This document shows, one piece after another, positions 6,859-15,125 of a stretch of 64,000 nucleotides of DNA (its first letter is position 1; every line of letters starts with the position of its first letter). Source of the stretch: Chitinophaga pinensis (GTDB taxonomy: Bacteria > Bacteroidota > Bacteroidia > Chitinophagales > Chitinophagaceae); NCBI GenBank assembly GCA_902167325.1, contig LR632930.1:6014001-6078000 (forward strand), in the 5' to 3' direction. The notes below the pieces were generated by a model. It had not been told where the DNA came from. It saw only the letters and a list, made by a program, of their open reading frames with translations, and ran no database searches. A program made the translations under genes and the position numbers.

Positions 6859-8001
6859 TAGTAACTTATTCCGTAACAGCTGATGCTGCAAAAGCAACAC
6901 CTGGTTGTAGGCCGGGCACCGGTAATAATAGCTGATGAGATGGTAACCGGAAAACATGCGCTTGTAAGGATTCGGCAACAGTGAATTGAACCCGGCCACG
7001 AAAAACACGAAGCTGCCATTGGTTTGTATGCGCGACAGATCGAGGTCTGGCACCTTCTCTCCCAGCCATAGCAGCGCGGTAGACAGTATCACTTTATCCA
7101 TATCATCCTGCGATGCGGCCATGAGTTGCCGCGCATCTTCCGCCAGCTGAACGCGGTGCTGCACCAGTTCCGGTATCGGGTAGCGGCCGATGAGGCGTGC
7201 AAAATGATAGATCAATACCGGAGAACGGGCGTAGTGCGGGGATATATAGGCAGGGTGGGTGATGTACTCACGGTTGCGGATGAACGATTCCAGCAAATGA
7301 ACGGAAGCACTATCGGCCCGGCCATCCGCCATATTATACACATGCATGAAGTACAGCGTATTCGCCAGCACACATGCATCAAAATCTATCGGCATGCTTT
7401 TCCCGAACCATGTAGAGTATGCCGGAATACCTTTGTACTTTTTGAAAGTATTGCGGATGCCATAGCTGACCGTATTGGCGTGTTGGGCCATGAGGGCTTT
7501 GGCAGCGCGGGCGGTAGCGGAATCCGCTTCCATTGCCATCAGGAGGATGGATGTATCGTCGATATCATCGGGCAGCGAGTGCCATTTCACGAAAAGGTTC
7601 AGGAAACGGGAATTGGGAAATACCGTGCGGGGATCTGTTTTCCAGAAGTTATAGGTACTGCGGCCGGAGCGGTGCCGGAAGTATGGGAACGAAGTGCGTG
7701 CGCGGGTGCGGATCTGTTGGCAAAGGGCACTGTCGGCCCCTGTAAGGTCCTGCTGCAATTCACCCAGCGTCATGGCGATGAGTCCGGTGAAGAAAACGTT
7801 GTTATCGTGTTCCATTTTCCCACCGGGGCTGCCGTAATAGCGCATGCTGGGGAACATACCGGAGTAATAAAAGCTGTCTTGAACAGTTTGCTGCGCCGCA
7901 ATTTCTCTTAATAGTCTGGCGGTGAGGGTATCCTGCCGGGCCGGAGAAGGCAATGCATACAACAGGATGAAAAGTAAGCAGGCTATTTTCCGGAAGGTCA
8001 T
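6817..8001 (-). CDS. Exported alpha/alpha-toroid-like protein with class II terpene-cyclase-type DxDD motif
   Basis: 394 residues from the ATG at 8001, which overlaps the TGA of the gene before it (ATGA). An earlier in-frame ATG exists at 8073, but this start leaves a clean signal peptide (MTFRKIACLLFILLYALPSPARQ), so the protein should be exported. The rest is helical. Residues 143-152 read LPDDIDDTSI and match the DxDD acid motif and following Thr of class II terpene cyclases and related toroids (D146, D148, D149). A second acidic stretch IDFDAC lies at 205-210. I cannot assign an enzyme activity. The operon with UbiA and a class I synthase-like gene supports an isoprenoid role. Its last codons form a transcription terminator. 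Confidence 0.7.
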   Translation of the reverse strand: MTFRKIACLLFILLYALPSPARQDTLTARLLREIAAQQTVQDSFYYSGMFPSMRYYGSPGGKMEHDNNVFFTGLIAMTLGELQQDLTGADSALCQQIRTRARTSFPYFRHRSGRSTYNFWKTDPRTVFPNSRFLNLFVKWHSLPDDIDDTSILLMAMEADSATARAAKALMAQHANTVSYGIRNTFKKYKGIPAYSTWFGKSMPIDFDACVLANTLYFMHVYNMADGRADSASVHLLESFIRNREYITHPAYISPHYARSPVLIYHFARLIGRYPIPELVQHRVQLAEDARQLMAASQDDMDKVILSTALLWLGEKVPDLDLSRIQTNGSFVFFVAGFNSLLPNPYKRMFSGYHLISYYYRCPAYNQVLLLQHQLLRNKLLFTKKPRRKPGAFL

Positions 8002-9026
8002 GCAGGGAGGGGTTTTAGGGCAGTGATCATGCGGCTGCCGGCGAGGCATTGCTGCCAGGTGAAGCGCATGCAATGCCAGATGTTGGCGGGTTTTTCCATA
8101 TCGATAATGAGTGCCTTCCGGTGCAGGGTGCTTAATTCCGGCAACAGGGGCGCATCGCCCTGGAGGTTGCGCAGCTGGCGGACGGCCATGTCACCGAAAG
8201 AGCAAATCGCCATCATGCGGAGCAGGAAAGGGCGTTTGCGGGCTTGTGGCAAAGGAAGGGCGGCTACGGCTGCCATCATATCACTGGTAAGTCCGGAAAA
8301 GAATGTATGGAAGGCGCGGGCATCGCGTATGCGGGTGGGCAGTGTTTGCACACCAGCCTGCAGATCTTTCCAGGTATCGAATAAATCATTGGTTAGCTGA
8401 ATAATCCCCCCGATGCGGTACCAGCAGGTACGCTCCGCTTCCGATGCATCGTGATCAAGGTAGAAGTGGCACAGCAGCACGGCGTACCCGCCTTTCTCCT
8501 GCGTGATGCGGAGTAATTCTTCTTCCGGAACGGGAGTGGATAAGGATTGCTTAGCGGAATCTACCTGCGCACGGAAGAGGCCACGGGCGGCCTGGTCGTA
8601 CGCCTGTTGGTCGCGCACGTAATTTCTTAAAGCAAGGTGGCAATGTAAGAACATCTGCTCTTCTATGCGGCGGGGCTGGAATTTTTCCGGTTGGAAAGAG
8701 ATGATATCGAGATCTTCGGCACTCAGTTCGTTACGGTCAATAAAGTCATCGAAGGCACCGCTGCAGATAAAATACAGGATGAGGCGTTCCTTCTCTTCCT
8801 CCGTGGAAGCGCGGCCGCGGAGGGCCGTGAACGCATCTATGATCATGGGCTGGTATATACTGTAGCTCACAATCACTTTGCGGCGTGCCTCTTCCGGAAG
8901 CCGTCCTCCAAACTGCGCTTCAAGCTTAGTAAGGAGCGCCTCCGCGCGAGGGGCCTCCTTCTTCCGCTCCGACATAACCCGCAGCACGGTAGACACAACA
9001 TTACTTCCGAATTGAAATATATTCAT
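7998..9026 (-). CDS. Class I isoprenoid-synthase-like protein (squalene/phytoene-synthase type)
   Basis: 342 residues, cytosolic, all-helical. An aspartate-rich motif DDFID is at 93-97. A second metal-binding motif QLTNDLFDTWKD is at 210-221, which aligns with the QxTNxxRDxxxD motif of squalene and phytoene synthases. The pair at this spacing defines class I (ionising) isoprenoid synthases. Overall similarity to any named synthase is low, so the substrate and product are unknown. It lies 10 nt after the UbiA gene and overlaps the next gene by 4 nt, a tight operon. It could make or rearrange a C15-C40 prenyl compound or use another prenyl diphosphate. Confidence 0.8.
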   Translation of the reverse strand: MNIFQFGSNVVSTVLRVMSERKKEAPRAEALLTKLEAQFGGRLPEEARRKVIVSYSIYQPMIIDAFTALRGRASTEEEKERLILYFICSGAFDDFIDRNELSAEDLDIISFQPEKFQPRRIEEQMFLHCHLALRNYVRDQQAYDQAARGLFRAQVDSAKQSLSTPVPEEELLRITQEKGGYAVLLCHFYLDHDASEAERTCWYRIGGIIQLTNDLFDTWKDLQAGVQTLPTRIRDARAFHTFFSGLTSDMMAAVAALPLPQARKRPFLLRMMAICSFGDMAVRQLRNLQGDAPLLPELSTLHRKALIIDMEKPANIWHCMRFTWQQCLAGSRMITALKPLPA

Positions 9027-9036
9027 TGGCCGGCTT

Positions 9037-9975
9037 TCAGAGGATCATGAACTGGATGAATAACATGGATAATATCCCGGTGAGCATCACCAGCTTAATG
9101 TAAGTACTCAGCTGATGGTAATCTTTTCCGCCCCGGGCACCGAATACCTTCCGGAGTATCCATGCGAGAGGGAGCAAGATCAGGCAAATGGAATACAGCG
9201 ACAGCATGGGCGTTGCCCCCTCACGCGCCCAGAGGAAAGGCTGCAGCGCCGCAATAACACCGATCACACAGGAAAGACTGCCCGCTACAATCCAGTGCGC
9301 AGTACGCGCTCCCAATACAATGGGCATGGTGCGCCCGCCATACTGACGGTCGCCTTCCACATCCTCCAGATCTTTCACCAGCTCTCTCGCAAAAGAAATA
9401 ATAAATGCAAAGCCGGTATAGATGAAAGTGTAGAGAGTGATATAGCGTAATGTTTCGGGGAACAGTCCGTTTGCACCCGCTTCCGAAATGGATAGCACCG
9501 GCATGGCCGAAGCTGAAATACCCGCTACGAGGATGTTACCAATGAGGAATTGTTTTTTGAAGAAAGCAGAATAGCCGAACAACAGCACCACGCAGCCAAG
9601 GATGCAAAACAAGGGTGCCCAGCCCTGCAGTGAGCGGCTAACGAATGCAGCCAGTACCAGGGCAGCTGTATTCATAACACCATATGCTCCCAAGGCTCCG
9701 CCCCTGCTGATGCCACGGGTGATAAATACCTTATCGGGTTTATTCACCGCATCTATGCTCAGATCAAAATAATCGTTGATGATATACCCTGCCGCAGCTA
9801 CCAGCATATACGCTATGGAAATCATCAGGAATTCCGGAAAGCCTACCTGCGGTTCCAGACCGGCTCCCCGCAGCAACGGTCCGATCACACAGTACTGAAA
9901 AAGCCACTGTGTAAGAAAAATGATAATCAGGTTAGGCCACCGGATCAATTTTAAAAATAAAACACACGTTTTCAT
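9037..9975 (-). CDS. UbiA-family membrane prenyltransferase
   Basis: 312 residues, about nine membrane helices. The first Asp-rich motif NDYFDLSID (67-75) and the second motif DLEDVEGD (202-209) bind Mg-prenyl diphosphate and are intact. NKPDKV after motif 1 and GGRTMPIVLG after motif 2 are also typical. The family attaches prenyl chains to aromatic acceptors or to glycerol phosphate. The closest feel is the geranylgeranylglycerol-phosphate/menaquinone-like group, but the acceptor is not readable. It is the first gene of a three-gene operon with a class I synthase-like and a toroid-like gene. Confidence 0.9.
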   Translation of the reverse strand: MKTCVLFLKLIRWPNLIIIFLTQWLFQYCVIGPLLRGAGLEPQVGFPEFLMISIAYMLVAAAGYIINDYFDLSIDAVNKPDKVFITRGISRGGALGAYGVMNTAALVLAAFVSRSLQGWAPLFCILGCVVLLFGYSAFFKKQFLIGNILVAGISASAMPVLSISEAGANGLFPETLRYITLYTFIYTGFAFIISFARELVKDLEDVEGDRQYGGRTMPIVLGARTAHWIVAGSLSCVIGVIAALQPFLWAREGATPMLSLYSICLILLPLAWILRKVFGARGGKDYHQLSTYIKLVMLTGILSMLFIQFMIL

Positions 9976-10035
9976 GAACGGATATTGTTGTAGGTATGGT
10001 TCTGGCTGATATACATTGGAAATAACTAATGCTGA

Positions 10036-10257
10036 CCTTATGGAACATTCACAGGTGATACATTCACTTCGGCCGGAAAATTACTCAATCCCTCTCATCT
10101 ATACAACATGCGCAATGTTTTGGGGTTTTTCCGGAAGAGAATTGGCATTTTCAGTAAAGGTACCGCCATCGAAAATGTTGATGAAATTTATACAACCGAT
10201 TCCTTCCGGGAAGTACCTGATATTCATTGCTTTCCGGTGGAAAGGTACTTCTCCTGA
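10036..10257 (+). pseudogene. Possible gene remnant, open frame without proper start
   Basis: The plus frame stays open for about 73 codons between TGA at 10033 and TGA at 10255. It reads like protein (for example SKGTAIENVDEIYTTDSFRE). The first ATG is at 10108 and no promoter or ribosome site precedes it. It may be the tail of a lost gene between the UbiA operon and the GNAT gene, or chance. Confidence 0.15.
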
Positions 10258-10259
10258 TG

Positions 10260-10267
10260 TATTTTTG
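10260..10267 (+). promoter_or_regulatory. -7 promoter box (TATTTTTG) of the GNAT gene
   Basis: TATTTTTG matches TAnnTTTG and ends four bases before the ATG at 10272, predicting a leaderless or nearly leaderless transcript. This decides the start: an upstream in-frame start at 10227 would lie before the promoter. No -33 TTG is at the ideal distance. Confidence 0.6.
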
Positions 10268-10271
10268 CGTT

Positions 10272-10964
10272 ATGCACAACAAACCTGATTTAACCCTGCT
10301 CGATAACCCTCCCTGGCATGCACTCAACAGTGTGCAATCCCATCTGGCACGGATATCGGGTAATGCAGCCAGGTACTTCCCGGAAGTGGTACCGTTTGCA
10401 GCTGTGGCACAACCCGATGCAGCAAGTGGTAAGGAACTGAATGAACTGTTAACAGCCGGGGAATCCTTTTTCCTGATCGGCAATTTGCCTCCCCTGCCGG
10501 ATAGCTGGGAAGTACGTAATGAACTGGTTTGCCTTCAAATGGTGAGCGAAGCACCGCTAAATGCGCCCGACCCTACTTTCTCTATCCAGCTCCTTACACC
10601 TGAAGATGCTGCGGATATGTATGCACTCATGCAATTGGTACAACCGGGGTATTTCATGCAGGACACCTACAGAATGGGCCGTTATACGGGCATCCGGCAG
10701 AACGGGCAGCTGGTAGCCATTGCGGGTGAGCGTATGCGGTTAAACGGACTGGCTGAACTAAGCGCCATCTGTACCCATCCTGATTTTACCGGGCGGGGAT
10801 ATGCCGGGCAACTGATAGCAGGACTAGTGAACCACCAGCGAGCCGAAGGTATTACACCCTTCCTGCATGTGGCCGGGCAGAATACAGGAGCCATCAGGCT
10901 GTATGAGAAACTGGGTTTCCGTACAAGGCGGGAAATATCTTTCCATCTGCTTTCTAAAAAGTAA
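10272..10964 (+). CDS. GNAT-family N-acetyltransferase (FR47-like)
   Basis: 230 residues from the ATG just after the -7 box. The N-terminal half is a degenerate GNAT-like or substrate-recognition domain. The C-terminal half has the acetyl-CoA loop THPDFTGRGYAGQLIAG and the closing NTGAIRLYEKLGFRTRREISFH, both standard for the FR47 group. It probably acetylates an amine in the cytosol; the substrate is unknown. The gene is monocistronic and ends at a strong terminator shared with the IPT lipoprotein on the other strand. Confidence 0.88.
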   Translation: MHNKPDLTLLDNPPWHALNSVQSHLARISGNAARYFPEVVPFAAVAQPDAASGKELNELLTAGESFFLIGNLPPLPDSWEVRNELVCLQMVSEAPLNAPDPTFSIQLLTPEDAADMYALMQLVQPGYFMQDTYRMGRYTGIRQNGQLVAIAGERMRLNGLAELSAICTHPDFTGRGYAGQLIAGLVNHQRAEGITPFLHVAGQNTGAIRLYEKLGFRTRREISFHLLSKK

Positions 10965-10972
10965 TCACATAA

Positions 10973-11007
10973 AAAAAGGCGCCGCATACAATATGCGGCG
11001 CCTTTTT
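10973..11007. terminator. Bidirectional terminator
   Basis: AAAAAGGCGCCGCATA (10973-10988) pairs perfectly with TATGCGGCGCCTTTTT (10992-11007) around a three-base loop. It separates the convergent GNAT and IPT genes. Confidence 0.92.
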
Positions 11008-11023
11008 ACTTTATACTTTAGGA

Positions 11024-12487
11024 TCAGTTATTGAATTCAAACTGGTATATCTGTCCTCTGGAGTTCCATGCATATGCTTTCCCATTTATTACTCCGGTGT
11101 GGCGGAAAGTACCGGTGATAGGGTCACTGATCACCATGCGCCAGGGACTCGCTCCGGCAGCAGGATCATACTCCCACACACGGTGATTGATGATTAAATA
11201 TGCTTTGCCATTCAATGCAAAGCAGGGCGTATCCCAGCCGGAGCTTTGCCCTGCATCAGGTATATTGGGAACTGGGGTAATCTGATGTACACCGTTGTTA
11301 ACCGTAAGTTTATATACTTTATCCCGAACAGGTACCGTCAGATCCTGAAGCGCCCGGCCAATCAGTACTTCGTTCTGCAATACCACCGCGTTGCCCCCGT
11401 CGATCTGGCTGTATGGCACATCCACTGCCTTTATCCAGGCACCGCCATTTGCGGGATCATAGTTATAGATCGACTTGTTACCCAGTCCGCTGCCAGCATA
11501 CACCTTTCCATTAAAAGTAAATGCAAAGCCTAAACTCGCAGCGGCAACCGGGAAAGGTTTAATAGCCTGTACCGCACCGGTAAGGATATCGAACGTCCAC
11601 CATTTGCCATGATGCTTTTCAGGGAGGCCGTTTCCGATATATAATTTATCACCCACCACTGAAGCAGTTACATTCTCCAAATCTACCGGCAAATCGTTCA
11701 CGAAACTATGTACCCACTCCTTCTTTGGCGCGTTTAGATCGTGTACTGCAAATGCAATTTTACCCGCAAGCTCCGTAAAGCCCCAATAGAATTTATTGTT
11801 GTGCACAAAGGATACTCCGTTGAGATAGATGCTGGCTTTCACAGTATCCATGCCCATGAGCTTTGTCCATTTCGCATATTTACCAGGCGCAGTAACGGTG
11901 AATTCCTGTGCAGATTCGTATGTTTTACCATCGCCTTCCACTTTGATCTTATGTTTGGTAAGGCTGGTATTGTAAGGAATTCTGAATTTAATCTGTTGCG
12001 AACTCCATGATACACGCTGCGCTTCTACTCCGTTGATGGTAACTTTAGGATCAGTGGGAAATTCCCTCCCGGAAATCGTAACCTCGGTATCAAAAGGCCC
12101 TTCCAGCGGGGCAATAGTGGAGATGCCTACGGGAATTGGGTCTACCGTAAAATTAGTAGTGGTTGTAAATGTTTTGTTGTTGATGGTGATGCTCAGCTTA
12201 CCGGTGGTAGCGGCAAAAGGCACATCAAAAGTAAGGGTAGTGGCCGTAGCGGTTTTTACCCACATCCGTTCGTTATTCAGACGCAGTTCGTTCTCCGGGA
12301 TATTGGCAGAAAAATTTTTACCGGTTACGGTAACCGTGGTACCCGGCACGGCATGGCCGGGTGTGAATCCTGTGATTTCAGGTGTCTTGGCATTGTTGAG
12401 GTCAATTTCTACTTTGTCCTTCTTTTTACAGGACATTACTGTGGTTAACATCATACAGATGATCACTAGCAGATGGTTTCGCTTCAT
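11024..12487 (-). CDS. IPT/TIG-domain and kelch-like lipoprotein
   Basis: 487 residues from the ATG at 12487. An earlier in-frame ATG at 12535 would put a charged extension before the signal peptide. Residues 1-20 are a lipoprotein signal with the lipobox cysteine at 20, followed by KKKDK. Two IPT/TIG immunoglobulin-like domains (about 33-112 and 115-195, for example GFTPGHAVPGTTVTVTGKNF) are followed by repeated beta-strand motifs (VVGDKLYIGNGL, FTFNGKVYAGSGL, LNGKAYLII, INGKAYAW) that look like a kelch-type propeller. It should sit on the outer membrane and bind carbohydrate or protein. It is not next to a SusCD pair, although similar proteins often are. Confidence 0.85.
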   Translation of the reverse strand: MKRNHLLVIICMMLTTVMSCKKKDKVEIDLNNAKTPEITGFTPGHAVPGTTVTVTGKNFSANIPENELRLNNERMWVKTATATTLTFDVPFAATTGKLSITINNKTFTTTTNFTVDPIPVGISTIAPLEGPFDTEVTISGREFPTDPKVTINGVEAQRVSWSSQQIKFRIPYNTSLTKHKIKVEGDGKTYESAQEFTVTAPGKYAKWTKLMGMDTVKASIYLNGVSFVHNNKFYWGFTELAGKIAFAVHDLNAPKKEWVHSFVNDLPVDLENVTASVVGDKLYIGNGLPEKHHGKWWTFDILTGAVQAIKPFPVAAASLGFAFTFNGKVYAGSGLGNKSIYNYDPANGGAWIKAVDVPYSQIDGGNAVVLQNEVLIGRALQDLTVPVRDKVYKLTVNNGVHQITPVPNIPDAGQSSGWDTPCFALNGKAYLIINHRVWEYDPAAGASPWRMVISDPITGTFRHTGVINGKAYAWNSRGQIYQFEFNN

Positions 12488-12661
12488 GTTAGGCATTTTT
12501 GGGTTTGGGGCACTCTTCAGCTTTGTCAGCATCAAAAAAAAATAGCAATCCCTTCAGTGAGGAACTGCTATGCTGCGGTGCAAAATTAATGAATTAAACG
12601 GGCTAACATGCAAATTGTTACAACCGGCTATATAGAATGACAAATATAGCCTCTTAAAGGG

Positions 12662-13459
12662 CTAACTATTCAGTTCTGCCATGGCCATGGCGCCTACGGC
12701 CAGGTCAATATCAGCCTTCATATTATCTTCAAGGAACCAAACGGCCGACAGTCCTGCCCATGCCAGGATCCATTCCAGCAGGCGGTGGCGGTTAATAGCT
12801 GCAGTAGTACTGATGTATTGCAGGCGCTCCCGGAAAATGCCGGCATCTCCGGCAATTGCCTGATCCGGATTACAGAAAATATTGGCGTAATCAAATGCAC
12901 GGTCACCATACAGCTTCTTGGGGTCAATGGCCAGCCATCCTTTCTCTCCAAAATCGAGTACATTATCATGATGCAGATCGCCATGCAGCACGCACTTCTC
13001 CACTTCTTCCACTACCAGCCTTCGTGCCAGCCGCAATCCTTCTGCAATTACACCTCCATATTTTTCCCCGTGCTGAAACAAATCCCGGAACCATCGCTCC
13101 ATAGGTATCATCCCATCCGGCGGTGGTTGGTTTATACTGTGAAGGCGATGCGCTGTAGCACAAAGTATCTGAACAGCCACATCATCGTCCCCGGCGCGGG
13201 ACATTCCCGAGAGTGTTCCGGTGCCGGTAGCCCTTTCCATCAACAGCGCTTCTTCATTGTGCCCCAGCACATGCGCAGCCCCGTTTCCATTCCACCATAC
13301 CATCACCTCATTACCCAGCTTTTCATCGTTCTCCACTGCCACTTTCAACATAGCCGGCCGGCCTTCAAAACGCACCGGCAGTAAGTGGCTGCTATGGGTA
13401 ACCAGTAGTTCACCATCGGGCTGTAATCCCCAAACTGTCAGATATTTTTCCAAATCCAT
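12662..13459 (-). CDS. APH(6)-like aminoglycoside/hydroxyurea kinase family protein
   Basis: 265 residues from the ATG at 13459; an upstream in-frame start would overlap the divergent gene. The ATP lysine is probably in PAMLKV (about 39), the catalytic loop is HGDLHHDN (159-166) and the metal-binding Asp lies in AIDPKKLYGDRAFDYAN. The arrangement fits streptomycin 6-kinase-like proteins, which phosphorylate aminoglycosides or hydroxyurea. Chromosomal members in environmental bacteria often have no proven resistance role, so the antibiotic link is family knowledge only. It is divergent from the DUF4265 gene with about 60 bp between starts. Confidence 0.85.
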   Translation of the reverse strand: MDLEKYLTVWGLQPDGELLVTHSSHLLPVRFEGRPAMLKVAVENDEKLGNEVMVWWNGNGAAHVLGHNEEALLMERATGTGTLSGMSRAGDDDVAVQILCATAHRLHSINQPPPDGMIPMERWFRDLFQHGEKYGGVIAEGLRLARRLVVEEVEKCVLHGDLHHDNVLDFGEKGWLAIDPKKLYGDRAFDYANIFCNPDQAIAGDAGIFRERLQYISTTAAINRHRLLEWILAWAGLSAVWFLEDNMKADIDLAVGAMAMAELNS

Positions 13460-13519
13460 ACGTGTAATATTGAGCTGTGTTTGTACAAAAATGTAATTTG
13501 CCGTCATAAATCCAAACGA

Positions 13520-13987
13520 ATGGAAGATCAGGAAATGCCACAGGTGCCCCTGCTGCTGTATTATCTCAGTGAAGTAACGGGCGATGAAACTGCAGAAACC
13601 GTACAGGCATTGCCAGTAGACGCATCGAAAGGACTTTACCGCATTGCCGGCATCCCATTATATGCACCCGGCCTCGCAAAAGGCGACATTGTTCAGGCCA
13701 CGGCAGAAAGGCCCGATGCCGTTCTCGTTTTCAGGCGTATGCTTGCCCCTTCTGGCAATTCAACGATCCAGGTATTTGTCATGGATCACGCAAATGATGC
13801 ACCAACCCTCCACGAAATTTTCCAGGATCTGGGATGTGAAACTGCCACTACCGGGTCAGGATATTTTGTAATGGACGTGCCTGTACATGTCGATTATAAT
13901 AAGGTAAAGCGCCAGCTGGATGATTATGCTTTTGGCAATATCCTCGATTATGCCGAACCCTGCCTTTCGGCACAACATCAATACTGA
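13520..13987 (+). CDS. DUF4265-family protein
   Basis: 155 residues from the ATG at 13520; an upstream ATG at 13481 would overlap the divergent kinase region. The sequence pattern VDASKGLYRIAGIPLYA, then GLAKGDIVQA, then SGNSTIQVFV and a YFVMDVPVHVDYNKVK tail matches DUF4265, a small cytosolic family without known function. A TAATTTG element at about 13494-13500 could be its promoter. The gene stands alone. Confidence 0.8.
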   Translation: MEDQEMPQVPLLLYYLSEVTGDETAETVQALPVDASKGLYRIAGIPLYAPGLAKGDIVQATAERPDAVLVFRRMLAPSGNSTIQVFVMDHANDAPTLHEIFQDLGCETATTGSGYFVMDVPVHVDYNKVKRQLDDYAFGNILDYAEPCLSAQHQY

Positions 13988-14029
13988 TTTTTGAAAAATA
14001 CGTAATGATACGCAGATTGCGCAATCCGG

Positions 14030-14374
14030 TCAGTGTTTAGACAACAATGCCCGCAGCACAACGGCCTGGTTGTGCTGCTCATCGCGGGCACCGTACAGCA
14101 GCGTTACCACTTTATGTTTACGGATCTCCGGAAGGAGGGCTTCCACAGCTGCAGAAGCCTTTAACTCAGCACAGTAGCGCTTTTCGAACTCCTCCCACTG
14201 GCCTGCATCGTGATGAAACCATTGGCGCAGCTCCGTGGAAGGTGCCACATCTTTAGCCCACAAATCGATCCGCGCGGCTTCTTTCTTCATACCGCGTGGC
14301 CAAAGGCGGTCTACCAGTATCCGGTAACCATCCTCAGGCCCCGGAGGCGTATAAATACGTTTTGTTCTGATCAT
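14030..14374 (-). CDS. DUF488-family protein
   Basis: 114 residues, the usual length. The conserved start RIYTPPGPEDGYRILVDRL and WPRGMKKE, the middle APSTELRQWFHHD and the VVTLLYGARDEQHNQAVVL segment are all typical of DUF488 (YeaO-like). The function of the family is unknown; it is cytosolic and widespread. The gene is divergent from the DUF4272 gene at 14436 and appears monocistronic. Confidence 0.88.
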   Translation of the reverse strand: MIRTKRIYTPPGPEDGYRILVDRLWPRGMKKEAARIDLWAKDVAPSTELRQWFHHDAGQWEEFEKRYCAELKASAAVEALLPEIRKHKVVTLLYGARDEQHNQAVVLRALLSKH

Positions 14375-14435
14375 CTTTTGAAAACATGCGGGAAAGGGAA
14401 AAGTTTTCGTTAAATTAATTCTTTATTCCTTCCCT

Positions 14436-15101
14436 ATGCCTGACGAGAAACGCTTAGCCCGCCAACGGCAAATCGCCATCCGCCTCCGATCGCTTGGTAT
14501 TTTGCACGACACCTTCCATTACAACCCAGACTATTCCCGGGAAAACTACCGTACCCCCCTCGATGCGGGGCGCCGCCTCATTATTCTTTACGGTATCGCA
14601 TACGCAGCCTCCCACCCGGGTGAACGTACCCATACCCGCGAATGGTTACAGCGGGAAGGGTTATGGAATGATGTATCGGCGTCGGAGAAAACATTTCTAC
14701 TGGCACCGGAAGCCGATGAAAATGAAAGCATCCGGTTATCGTGGCGGATTGAAGCGGCCATTACACTCGGCTGGGCACTCCGTGTGATAGACAGGCTGTA
14801 TGAAATTGACGGGGAAGATGCGGACCCTGTTGTCGAAAAGTTCGTGGATACCATTCCGGATATTTACGACAGTACAGAATGGTTCCTTAAAGATCTGCAA
14901 TTCCGGAACCTGGCTGTAGTGTATGATGAAAACATGGTGAATGAATACGTTACTGCTTACTTCCGTACCTGCTATCTGTTTAACCGTGCATCCGAAACTA
15001 CCATAGATGTGAACATGAGCTGCGAAAGGCACCGGGTATTGAACTGGCTGCGGCAGTTTGAGGGCATTTCAGGATGGGACGAGACAAGTATGGCCACTTG
15101 A
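14436..15101 (+). CDS. DUF4272-family protein
   Basis: 221 residues, cytosolic. The order RLRSLGILHD, RTPLDAGRRLIILYGIAYA, REWLQREGLWNDVSASEKTFL and SWRIEAAITLGWALRVID matches DUF4272, whose role is unknown. No catalytic motif is obvious. The YqgE gene starts 24 nt later but has its own -7 box inside this gap, so it need not be co-transcribed. Confidence 0.8.
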   Translation: MPDEKRLARQRQIAIRLRSLGILHDTFHYNPDYSRENYRTPLDAGRRLIILYGIAYAASHPGERTHTREWLQREGLWNDVSASEKTFLLAPEADENESIRLSWRIEAAITLGWALRVIDRLYEIDGEDADPVVEKFVDTIPDIYDSTEWFLKDLQFRNLAVVYDENMVNEYVTAYFRTCYLFNRASETTIDVNMSCERHRVLNWLRQFEGISGWDETSMAT

Positions 15102-15113
15102 CAAAATGCGCCT

Positions 15114-15121
15114 TACCTTTG
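15114..15121 (+). promoter_or_regulatory. -7 promoter box (TACCTTTG) of the YqgE gene
   Basis: TACCTTTG matches TAnnTTTG and is followed by CGGT and the ATG at 15126. The stretch is nearly identical to the TetR promoter at 1983 (TATCTTTG, CGGC, ATG), again predicting a leaderless start. Confidence 0.65.
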
Positions 15122-15125
15122 CGGT

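Noticed and set aside
10016..10288. 90-codon frame starting at TTG upstream of the GNAT gene
   Set aside because: Composition looks random, it overlaps the GNAT start, and the neighbouring frame (10036-10257) reads better.
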